Position numbers and translations under genes: made by a program. Positions 1 to 6,540 of a stretch of DNA of 11,763 bases are shown here, one piece after another. Location of the stretch: positions 1-11,763 of the forward strand of contig CAMDKE010000044.1 in NCBI GenBank assembly GCA_945901215.1, read 5' to 3'. The notes under the pieces were generated by a model. That model was not told the DNA's origin, ran no database searches, and worked only from the letters and a program-made list of their open reading frames with translations. The DNA is from Comamonas sp. lk (GTDB lineage Bacteria; Pseudomonadota; Gammaproteobacteria; Burkholderiales; Burkholderiaceae_C). Positions within the stretch are counted from its first letter, which is position 1, and each line of letters starts with the position of its first letter.

Positions 1-1
1 C

Positions 2-631
2 GTGCTGTTTGTGAGCGGCAATGCGGTGGAGCATTTCTTTGCCCAAAGACCGATCGAATTCGCCCACCCGCTGCAAAGCGCGCAAGGTCGCTTGCGCGCC
101 TTTGTAACGGGGCCAGGCAGCCACGCGGCTCTGGTGGCCACGGGCGCCAACGCCCGACGGATTGACGCCCCGCCTTTGGAGGGCGGAGTATTTGATTCCG
201 AAGCCCTTTGGGAACAGGTTCACCACCACATGTGCCAGGGATACCGGGTGCTGATTGTGCGCGGCAGCGATGCCACCACCGGCTCGGGTTCCGAGGGCAC
301 GGGGCGCGACTGGTTTGGTGAACAGGCTGCCGCCGCAGGGGCGCAGGTGGAGCACGTGGCTGCCTATGCGCGCATTGCGCCGGTTTGGACGGATGCGCAG
401 CGCACCTGGATTGCGCAGGCCGCCTGCGACGGATCGGTGTGGCTGCTCAGCAGCAGCCAGGCGTTAAACAATTTGATGGTGTCTTTGCCGCAGCAGACCT
501 GGGGCCACGCCAAAGCTGTGGCCACGCATGCGCGCATTGCCAAGGCGGCGCGGCTGGCGGGCTTTGGTACGGTGCGCGAATCAAGCCCCTTGTTGGCCGA
601 TATCACTGCCTCGATAGAATCCTTGGCATGA
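2..631 (+). CDS. hemD: Uroporphyrinogen-III synthase, C-terminal part (5' end outside window)
   Basis: HemD cyclises hydroxymethylbilane with inversion of ring D to give uroporphyrinogen III, the branch-point precursor of heme and siroheme, in the cytoplasm. About 209 residues are visible; the family is usually 250-270 residues, so roughly 50 N-terminal residues lie before base 1 and the GTG at base 2 is internal. Family features seen: LFVSGNAVEHFF (the usual 'F-S-x-N-A-V' stretch closing the first half), VLIVRGSDATTGSG followed by RDWFGEQAAAAGAQVEHVAAYAR (the 'G-R-x-x-L-x-x-x-L-x-x-x-G-A-x-V-x-x-x-x-x-Y-x-R' pattern), and VWLLSSSQALNNL (the 'SS-x-x-A-x-x-x-L' segment). The sequence family is weakly conserved, so the call also leans on the adjoining hemX and hemY. 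The stop TGA overlaps the hemX start as ATGA, implying translational coupling. Confidence 0.9.
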   Translation: MLFVSGNAVEHFFAQRPIEFAHPLQSAQGRLRAFVTGPGSHAALVATGANARRIDAPPLEGGVFDSEALWEQVHHHMCQGYRVLIVRGSDATTGSGSEGTGRDWFGEQAAAAGAQVEHVAAYARIAPVWTDAQRTWIAQAACDGSVWLLSSSQALNNLMVSLPQQTWGHAKAVATHARIAKAARLAGFGTVRESSPLLADITASIESLA

Positions 632-1677
632 CGCCCACCCCAACCGACGCACCGGAGTCCAGCGCCAATTTACCTGCTACCGTTGGGGCATTGCCAACGG
701 CGCCAAGCCCCTGGTGGTGGTATGGCACAGCCGTGGTGGCACTGCTTGGCCTCTTGTCTGCCGGGCTGTTGTGGCAAAAGGTGGTGGCGATGCAAGAAAG
801 TTTGGCGCGCCAAAGCGCTGAATCGGTCGGGCAGGCCACTCAGGCGGTGGTCGCGGCCCGCCAAGCGCAGGATCTGGCGATGGAGACAGCGGCCAAACTT
901 ACGGTTACCCAGGCCAAGCTCAGTGAAGTCACCTTGCAGCGCGGCCAGGTCGAAGAGCTGATCCAAAGCCTGTCGCGCTCGCGCGACGAAAATTTGGTGG
1001 TGGACATCGAGTCGGCCTTGCTTTTGGCGCAGCAGCAGGCGCAACTCACCGGCAGCGTGGCGCCTCTCCTGGCGGCACTCAAAAGCGCCGATTTGCGCCT
1101 GATGCGCGCCGCCCAACCCCGCTTGGCGCCTTTGCAGCGCGCCATCGCCAAAGATGTGGCCCGTATCCAAGCCACAGCCTTGTCGGACACGCCGTCCCTT
1201 CTGGTCCAACTCGACGAACTGGCTATGTTGGCTGACGATCTGCCCATCGCCAATGCCGTAGGGCAAGCGCGTGTGACCGAGCCACTGGCGCGCAAGCCTG
1301 ACGAAGCGGTCTCGCAGTGGTGGCTGCGCATCGGGGTGGAAATTCGGGAAGAGATCAAAAGTTTGGTGCGCGTGAGCCATATTACCGAGCCCGACGCGGC
1401 GCTCTTGTCTCCAGACCAGTCCTTCTTTTTGCGCGAAAACCTCAAACTGCGTATCTTGAATGCGCGCCTGGGACTCTTGTCCCGGCAAATCGAACCAGCC
1501 CGCGCTGATCTGGCCACCGCCTCGATGGTACTGGGGCGCTACTTCGCCCCTGGTTCGCGCAAGACCCAAGCCGCCTTAGCGCTGCTTAAGGATGTTCAGG
1601 GCAAGATGCGCGCGCTGGAGCTTCCCCGGTTGGACGAAACCTTGTCTGCGCTATCCACCGCTGCGGCCGGGCGTTAA
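628..1677 (+). CDS. hemX: HemX family membrane protein (hemDXY cluster)
   Basis: A 349-residue protein. The ATG at 628 overlaps the hemD stop (ATGA) and is chosen for that coupling. Order seen: a Pro/Thr-rich cytoplasmic tail (1-29), one membrane helix (about 31-49, WWYGTAVVALLGLLSAGLLW), then a long Ala/Gln-rich heptad-like stretch (about 52-125) likely to be a coiled coil outside the membrane, then a helical domain. That domain has the family's paired tryptophans (VSQWWLRIG, about 228-236) and the signature FFLRENLKLRILNARLGLLSR (266-286). HemX homologues are often labelled uroporphyrinogen-III C-methyltransferase, but no tetrapyrrole methylase fold or SAM loop is visible here. The molecular role is not established; gene position suggests a scaffold or regulatory role in heme synthesis together with HemY (inference). 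Confidence 0.88.
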   Translation: MTPTPTDAPESSANLPATVGALPTAPSPWWWYGTAVVALLGLLSAGLLWQKVVAMQESLARQSAESVGQATQAVVAARQAQDLAMETAAKLTVTQAKLSEVTLQRGQVEELIQSLSRSRDENLVVDIESALLLAQQQAQLTGSVAPLLAALKSADLRLMRAAQPRLAPLQRAIAKDVARIQATALSDTPSLLVQLDELAMLADDLPIANAVGQARVTEPLARKPDEAVSQWWLRIGVEIREEIKSLVRVSHITEPDAALLSPDQSFFLRENLKLRILNARLGLLSRQIEPARADLATASMVLGRYFAPGSRKTQAALALLKDVQGKMRALELPRLDETLSALSTAAAGR

Positions 1678-1681
1678 AGCA

Positions 1682-2914
1682 ATGCGCGCAGTTCTGTGGC
1701 TGGCGGCGCTTTTTGGCATAGCGTCGGTGAGCGCCCTTTTTTCCTCAGAAAACCCCGGCACGGTCACCCTGTTTTGGCCGCCTTACCGGATTGACGTCTC
1801 CCTGAATTTGGCCTTGCTGGCCCTTGCGGCCTGCTTTGTGTTGTTGCATCTGGCGCTGCGCGGGTTCTCCGCATTTGCCAACATCCCAGCCCAGGCGCGG
1901 CGCTGGCGCCTACAGCAAAAAGAGCGTCTGGTGCAGACCGCACTGGTGGAGGCTTTGATGCATCTGGTGGCCGGACGTTTTGTGCGCTCCCGTAAAGCCG
2001 CTGAGCACGCGATAGCCATGAAATTGGCGCCGGATGCAGAGGACGAGTCGCCCGCGCGCACCATGCGTATGCAGTCCATGTTGCACTTGCTGGCGGCCGA
2101 AAGTGCCCATGCGCTGCAAGACCGCGTGGTGCGAAACGCGCACTTTGAAAAAGCCGTTGATGTGTTGGTCCATCCCGACGGTTCCGGTGTGCGCGAAGGC
2201 TTGTATTTGCGTGCTGCCCGCTGGGCGCTCGATGACCACGACGCCGCATCGGCCATGCAGTGGCTCGATCGCTTACCCCAGGGCGCGGCCCGGCGCACGG
2301 TTGCCCTGCGTTTGCGTTTTCGGGTGTCACGCATGCAGGGGCAAACGGCGGTGGCGCTCGAAACGGCGCGTTCGCTCATCAAACACCGCGCCATTGCGGC
2401 AGCCAGCGGGGTCAGTATCACCCAGGCCCTGGCCCTGGAACTGTTGTTGGCGGCCAAAGATCCAGCCCAGATCAGCCATGCTTGGAGTCAGTTGGAAGCC
2501 TCTGAGCGTGCTTTATCCGATGTTGCCCTCGGCGCGGCGCACCACTGGCTGGCCAAAGGCGGTGAGGCCGCCCAGTCCAGGGCCTGGCTGCTGCCGGTCT
2601 GGGAGCGCATGGTCATGGCCCCCAAGGCGCTGTCGGACGCGCAGCGCCTGCGCTTGGTGCGTGTGCTGGAGGCTGGCTTTAGCCAGCAGGACGGCGCGCC
2701 GGACGCCAAGTGGCTCGCGCGCATCGAGTCGGCGCAGCTGGCGGACCCGCGCGATGCGCTGTTGCAGTACCTAGCGGGTGTGATGTGCGCGCGTCTGAGC
2801 CTGTGGGGCAAAGCCCAACACCTGTTCCGCCAATGTATCGCGGTGTGTGCAGACCCGGAACTCAAGCAGGACGCCCAGCGCGCCTTGGACGCCCTGGCGC
2901 GCCAGCGCGGCTAA
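1682..2914 (+). CDS. hemY: HemY family membrane protein with TPR-like helical repeats
   Basis: A 410-residue protein beginning 4 bases after the hemX stop; no strong ribosome binding site is visible, so reinitiation from hemX is likely. Two hydrophobic helices (about 3-20 and 41-60) flank the short FSSENPGTVTLFWPPYRIDVS segment, typical of the HemY_N domain, where residues such as N-P-G-x-V and the W-x-x-Y-x-I/V-D-V/L-S strand recur. The rest is Ala/Leu-rich helix pairs of TPR type, ending in LSLWGKAQHLFRQCIAVCADPELKQDAQRALDALA, a typical closing TPR pair. This is the proteobacterial HemY of the hemCDXY operon, not the protoporphyrinogen oxidase that carries the same name in Bacillus: there is no dinucleotide-binding motif. 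Exact function is unknown; it is presumed to help late heme synthesis at the inner membrane. Confidence 0.88.
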   Translation: MRAVLWLAALFGIASVSALFSSENPGTVTLFWPPYRIDVSLNLALLALAACFVLLHLALRGFSAFANIPAQARRWRLQQKERLVQTALVEALMHLVAGRFVRSRKAAEHAIAMKLAPDAEDESPARTMRMQSMLHLLAAESAHALQDRVVRNAHFEKAVDVLVHPDGSGVREGLYLRAARWALDDHDAASAMQWLDRLPQGAARRTVALRLRFRVSRMQGQTAVALETARSLIKHRAIAAASGVSITQALALELLLAAKDPAQISHAWSQLEASERALSDVALGAAHHWLAKGGEAAQSRAWLLPVWERMVMAPKALSDAQRLRLVRVLEAGFSQQDGAPDAKWLARIESAQLADPRDALLQYLAGVMCARLSLWGKAQHLFRQCIAVCADPELKQDAQRALDALARQRG

Positions 2915-2957
2915 AACTCCGCGAGTGGGAACGCCGCACCAAAGGGCATCAACAACA

Positions 2958-2983
2958 AAAAAGGACACCGAGGCGTCCTTTTT
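2958..2983. terminator. Bidirectional intrinsic terminator between hemY and rne
   Basis: A perfect 9-bp inverted repeat (AAAAAGGAC 2958-2966 with GTCCTTTTT 2975-2983) with an 8-base loop. The A run on one side and T run on the other give a U tract downstream of the stem in both directions, so it can end hemY transcripts (plus strand) and rne transcripts (minus strand). It sits in the 98-base gap between the two convergent genes, 43 bases past the hemY stop. Confidence 0.85.
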
Positions 2984-3012
2984 CATAGGGCTTATGCCCC
3001 AACCGCCTGGCC

Positions 3013-6000
3013 TTAAACGGGCGATTTTGGATCGGTATCCATGGGAACTTCTAGTGCGCGAAGGTCCCGTTTGGTTTCCACCAACACCAGTGCCGAATCC
3101 TGCACCACCACCGGGGCGGGGCGTTCACGCACGACACGCACAGGCACAACTTCAGCAGCAATAGCTGCCTGCGCGGCGGCCACGCGCACAGGATCAGAAT
3201 TCACCCATTGCAGCCCCGATGTTTGCGCCACTGCGTGAAGGTTATCCACGGGCAAGTCAAATCCCTGCACCGTGGGCATGGCGGCTTCTTTGACCGCCAC
3301 GGGGTCGGCAAGGGCTGCGGCCGTAGCAACCGGTGCCACTGGTTCTGGACTGGCGGCTACCGCGCCCGGAGCTGGAGCAACAGCCACCGGCACCTCTTGC
3401 GGCGCCGATAAGGCGGGTTCGACGGATGCCAGCGCGTCAACGGCAGGTGTCGCCGCCACCGCCGCTGGTGCTTGCGTGAAGTACGAGGCGCGTACCACGT
3501 GTTCAGTCTGCTCATGCTCCTGTGCGTCGGCGCCATGGGCGGTGGGGCTCTGCTCTGCGGGTGCCGTGCGCTCGCTGCGCTCACCTCGACCACCACGGTC
3601 GCGCCCGTAGCGGTCTCGGGAGCGGCGTTGGCTGGATTCGCGGTCTTGCTGGACATCGCCCGTGGGTGCGCCGTCGGCAGACGTCTGTGCGTCTGTCGGG
3701 GTGCCAGTGTTGTCGCTGCTGCCGTCCTCGGCGCGTGGGGCCCGGTCGTTGCGGCGGCCGCGGCCGCCGCGTGAACGGCCTTCGCGCGGTTCGCGCTCGG
3801 TGGGAACGCCGTCGGTGCCGACGCCTTCGGTTCCCGGTTCAGCGCTGCGCTCCTGGCGTTCGCCACCGTCCACGCGCTCGTTGCTGCGTTCACCATTTCG
3901 GCCACGGCCACCACGCTCGCCGCGCGGTGCACGTTCCTGGCGGGGCGCCTCGGCGTCGACCGCGGTGACCGCTGCGTCTGCTGCGTCCATCTCGGGGTTG
4001 GTGCCCTTGTTTTCTGCGTCAAAGCGATCGCGCTGTGGGCTGCGTTCGCCGCTGCGCTCTGTGCGTTCACCGCCACGACCGCCACGGGCATTGCGGGACT
4101 CGCCGCGCGCTTCACCCCGGCCTTCGCTGCGACCATCCGCGCGTGGCTCGCCACGGCTGCCATCAGCACGCGGGCCACGGCTCTCACTGCCACGGCCACC
4201 ACGGCTGCCGCGACCGCCGTCGCGGCCACCTTCACGGGCCGGTCGGCCATCGCGGCGCTCCTCGGTTTTTACGGGTACGACTGCGACAGGGGCTGCCGCT
4301 TCGGCAGCGGGTGCGCCAAACAGTCCCTTGATCCAGCCAAACAGGCCTGTAGGCGCTGCGGCGGCTACCGCCGCGGGTGCCTGCACGGCCACCGCTACAG
4401 GCTTGGGCGCCTCGGCCTTGACCGGCGCCTGGGGTGCCGGTGCGTCGGGTAACACGCCCTTGATGATGGGCGTTTGCTTGTTGGTCGGCTCTTGGGAGCG
4501 GCGGGTCACGCCAGTGGCCTCTTCCATGTCGTCGGCCATCTTGTAGCTGGCCTCGATGTGGTCTAGGCGCGGGTCGTCGTGCTTGAGGCGTTCGAGCTTG
4601 TAGTTGGGGGTTTCCAGCGTCTTGTTTGGCACCATCAGCACGTTGATGCGCTGCTTGAGCTCAATCTTGGCGATTTCGGTGCGCTTTTCGTTCAGCAAGA
4701 AGGAAGCAACTTCGACGGGCACCTGGCACAGCACCGAAGCGGTGTTGTCCTTGAGCGACTCTTCTTGGATGATGCGCAGGATTTGCAGGGCGCTGGATTC
4801 GGTGTCGCGAATGTGCCCAGAGCCACCACAACGCGGGCAGGGGATGGATGCACCTTCGCTGAGCGCTGGGCGCAGGCGCTGGCGGCTCATTTCCATCAGG
4901 CCAAATTTGCTGATGGTACCGAACTGCACCCGGGCCCGGTCTTGGCGCAGGGCGTCGCGAAGGCGGCCTTCCACCTCGCGGCGGTTACGGCTTTCTTCCA
5001 TGTCGATAAAGTCGATCACGATCAGGCCACCCAAGTCGCGCAGGCGCATCTGGCGCGCCACTTCGTCAGCGGCTTCCAGGTTGGTGCGGGTGGCTGTTTC
5101 TTCAATATCGCCGCCTTTGATGGCGCGCGCCGAGTTCACGTCAACGGAAACCAGGGCTTCGGTGTGGTCGATCACGATGGCGCCGCCTGAGGGCAGTTGC
5201 ACGGTGCGGGCGTAGGCCGATTCGATCTGGTGTTCGATCTGGAAGCGGCTAAACAGCGGCGCGTCGTCGCGGTAGCGCTTGACGCGGGCGGCGTGCTCGG
5301 GCATGACGTGGGCCATGAACTGCTGCGCTTGCTCGTAGACGTCGTCCGTGTCGATCAGGATGTCGCCAATGTCGTGGTTGAAATAGTCGCGAATGGCGCG
5401 AATCACCAGAGACGATTCCTGGTAAATGAGGTAAGCGCCTTTGCCGCCTTTGGAGGCGCCATCGATGGCGTTCCAGAGCTTGAGCAGGTAGTTCAGGTCC
5501 CATTGCAGCTCGGGAGCGCTGCGGCCAATGCCAGCGGTGCGGGCAATGATGGACATGCCGTTGGGATATTCAAGTTGGTCGAGCGCTTCTTTCAGGTCGG
5601 CGCGGTCATCGCCCTCGATGCGGCGGCTCACACCTCCGCCACGCGGGTTGTTGGGCATGAGCACCACGTAGCGCCCGGCCAAGGAAACAAAGGTGGTGAG
5701 CGCAGCGCCTTTGTTGCCGCGCTCTTCTTTTTCCACCTGCACCAGCAGTTCCTGGCCTTCGCGAATGGCGTCCTGGATGCGGGCGTTGTTGACGGCCACG
5801 CCTTGTTGGAAGTACTGTTTCGAGATTTCCTTGAACGGCAAAAAGCCATGGCGGTCTTCGCCGTAATCTACAAAACAGGCTTCAAGCGAAGGCTCAACCC
5901 GGGTGACGACAGCTTTGTAGATGTTGCCCTTGCGCTGTTCGCGCCCTTCGATTTCAATTTCATAGTCGAGGAGTTTTTGTCCGTCGACGATCGCCAGGCG

Positions 6001-6042
6001 GCGTTCTTCTGCCTGTGTGGCGTTGATTAGCATCCGTTTCAT
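3013..6042 (-). CDS. rne: Ribonuclease E, full-length degradosome type
   Basis: An essential endonuclease that cuts AU-rich single-stranded RNA for mRNA decay and for rRNA and tRNA processing. The start at 6042 gives MKRMLINATQ, matching E. coli RNase E; an in-frame ATG at 6051 would add MHS. Of 1009 residues, the N-terminal half holds an S1 domain (about 35-120), 5'-sensor residues R168/T169 (RTAG), the DNase-I-like site with D301 (VDVNS) and D344 (VIDFIDM), and the zinc-link CPRCGGSG (C402, C405). About 520-1009 is low-complexity. At 565-576, TGLFGWIKGLFG is an amphipathic helix at the position of the E. coli membrane-targeting segment; then comes a long Arg/Gly/Glu-rich region (about 610-860) resembling the RNA-binding arm, then an Ala/Val/Pro-rich tail ending in two short hydrophobic motifs. 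Autoregulation through the leader is known in E. coli; here a 498-base spacer precedes the gene. Confidence 0.97.
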   Translation of the reverse strand: MKRMLINATQAEERRLAIVDGQKLLDYEIEIEGREQRKGNIYKAVVTRVEPSLEACFVDYGEDRHGFLPFKEISKQYFQQGVAVNNARIQDAIREGQELLVQVEKEERGNKGAALTTFVSLAGRYVVLMPNNPRGGGVSRRIEGDDRADLKEALDQLEYPNGMSIIARTAGIGRSAPELQWDLNYLLKLWNAIDGASKGGKGAYLIYQESSLVIRAIRDYFNHDIGDILIDTDDVYEQAQQFMAHVMPEHAARVKRYRDDAPLFSRFQIEHQIESAYARTVQLPSGGAIVIDHTEALVSVDVNSARAIKGGDIEETATRTNLEAADEVARQMRLRDLGGLIVIDFIDMEESRNRREVEGRLRDALRQDRARVQFGTISKFGLMEMSRQRLRPALSEGASIPCPRCGGSGHIRDTESSALQILRIIQEESLKDNTASVLCQVPVEVASFLLNEKRTEIAKIELKQRINVLMVPNKTLETPNYKLERLKHDDPRLDHIEASYKMADDMEEATGVTRRSQEPTNKQTPIIKGVLPDAPAPQAPVKAEAPKPVAVAVQAPAAVAAAAPTGLFGWIKGLFGAPAAEAAAPVAVVPVKTEERRDGRPAREGGRDGGRGSRGGRGSESRGPRADGSRGEPRADGRSEGRGEARGESRNARGGRGGERTERSGERSPQRDRFDAENKGTNPEMDAADAAVTAVDAEAPRQERAPRGERGGRGRNGERSNERVDGGERQERSAEPGTEGVGTDGVPTEREPREGRSRGGRGRRNDRAPRAEDGSSDNTGTPTDAQTSADGAPTGDVQQDRESSQRRSRDRYGRDRGGRGERSERTAPAEQSPTAHGADAQEHEQTEHVVRASYFTQAPAAVAATPAVDALASVEPALSAPQEVPVAVAPAPGAVAASPEPVAPVATAAALADPVAVKEAAMPTVQGFDLPVDNLHAVAQTSGLQWVNSDPVRVAAAQAAIAAEVVPVRVVRERPAPVVVQDSALVLVETKRDLRALEVPMDTDPKSPV
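3751..3770. repeat. 20-bp perfect GC palindrome inside the rne arginine-rich region
   Basis: The 20 bases are identical to their reverse complement and consist only of G and C, centred on CCGCGG. They encode part of an RGGRGRR run of RNase E. Biased Arg/Gly codon use explains this without any regulatory role, though it could form a strong cruciform or an mRNA hairpin. Confidence 0.6.
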
Positions 6043-6132
6043 GGAGTGCATCCATTTTCAGTTGTCATCTGCCCAAAATGGGCCAACGATGCCTAGACCG
6101 AAAAACTGAACTGAGGAGGAATTGCCGGAGAA

Positions 6133-6157
6133 CTTCGATTCACACGAGGTGTCGAAG
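6133..6157 (-). other. Bulged hairpin in the putative rne leader RNA
   Basis: CTTCGA (6133-6138) pairs with TCGAAG (6152-6157) and, inside, CAC (6141-6143) with GTG (6149-6151), leaving a two-base bulge (6139-6140) and a five-base loop. In the rne transcript this stem would lie about 90 bases upstream of the start codon. It is a candidate for the RNase E recognition hairpin expected in a self-regulating leader, but no sequence match to the enterobacterial element was recognised. Confidence 0.4.
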
Positions 6158-6332
6158 CGTAGGCGCAGGGATGGGCACGAGGGTCGGGCTGTGGATGTTT
6201 ATCGTTCGAACAGCGGCGCGTGGTGCGCCGAAATCCGCTCGCGATGCCTCCGACGTGCCAACAAACGGTGCGAAAACGCGCCGCAGGCACAGGGTAATCA
6301 AGGGCATCAACACAAATCTCTCGTTTCATTCC

Positions 6333-6362
6333 ACCCTCAGACCCAAGGGGCCTGAGGGTTTT
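6333..6362 (+). terminator. Terminator-like hairpin with short T run, no gene before it
   Basis: An 8-bp perfect stem (ACCCTCAG 6333-6340 with CTGAGGGT 6352-6359), an 11-base loop, then a run of only four T on the plus strand (6359-6362, the first T paired) before GGGT. As a plus-strand terminator it is weak, and no plus-strand gene precedes it within the spacer. Read on the minus strand no U tract follows, so there it would act as a leader hairpin; its 3' arm in that RNA carries GAGGG, just ahead of an ATG at 6329. Confidence 0.35.
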
Positions 6363-6417
6363 GGGTATTCCGTATCAGGGGTTCAATTCTTCGGCTTGAC
6401 CGTGTTGTGTGCTGACC

Positions 6418-6440
6418 ATCACCCGCAACTGGCGGGTGAT
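6418..6440. repeat. Perfect 9-bp inverted repeat upstream of rluC
   Basis: ATCACCCGC (6418-6426) and GCGGGTGAT (6432-6440) are perfect inverse complements separated by five bases (AACTG). It lies 100 bases before the rluC start. It could be a protein operator, an RNA hairpin in the rluC or rne leader, or a weak terminator (only three T follow). The sequence alone does not decide between these. Confidence 0.5.
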
Positions 6441-6540
6441 TTGCAAGCAATGCAGCAAGGCGGCATCGACCGGCTAACGGGGCCTTGGGTAGGGGGTGGA
6501 CTAAACTCCAACCAAATCAACCACTTACGGCAAAACGCTA

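Larger units (their letters stand above)
6043..6540. promoter_or_regulatory. Divergent rne-rluC spacer, probable structured rne leader
   Basis: A 498-base non-coding stretch between the divergent starts of rne (minus) and rluC (plus). It contains five inverted repeats: 6071-6083 (GCCC/GGGC, A/T loop, about 30 bases before the rne start), 6133-6157, 6214-6230 (CGGCGC/GCGCCG, 5-base loop), 6333-6359 and 6418-6440. Such density of stems in front of rne fits a long structured 5' leader; in E. coli the rne leader is folded and is cut by RNase E itself to set its own level. No sigma-70 promoter could be assigned with confidence for either gene: TTGTCA (6062-6067) and TTGACC (6396-6401) exist on the plus strand but lack a good -10 at proper spacing. 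The leader role is inference from position and structure. Confidence 0.55.

Noticed and set aside
670..1569. A 299-codon minus-strand frame over hemX.
   Set aside because: Composition-driven antisense frame; hemX has recognisable family signatures and sits in coupled order with hemD and hemY.
628..1677. Reading hemX as uroporphyrinogen-III C-methyltransferase.
   Set aside because: That label is a common database carry-over; no tetrapyrrole methylase or SAM-binding motif is visible in the sequence.
2942..2954. A 13-base direct repeat with 6300-6312 (AAGGGCATCAACA) flanking rne on both sides.
   Set aside because: One such match is about what chance predicts in a window this size; the contexts differ and no mobile-element features surround either copy.
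3357..6030. Long open frames opposite or out of frame with rne (for example plus 3662-4546, 4579-5190, 5197-6030; minus 3357-4250).
   Set aside because: They are shadows of a clearly coding, high-GC gene with strong Arg/Gly/Ala bias; their translations show no family motifs and rne is unmistakable in its own frame.
6113..6355. GAGGAGGA (6113-6120) followed by a TTG-initiated 77-codon plus-strand frame.
   Set aside because: The TTG is only one base from the Shine-Dalgarno-like run, too close for initiation, and no ATG or GTG lies at a proper distance; the peptide is highly basic with no known similarity.
6052..6540. Sigma-70 promoters for rne or rluC (TTGTCA at 6062, TTGACC at 6396, TTATAG near 6550).
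   Set aside because: Each hexamer lacks a partner at 16-18 bases or falls inside the coding start, so none could be called honestly.
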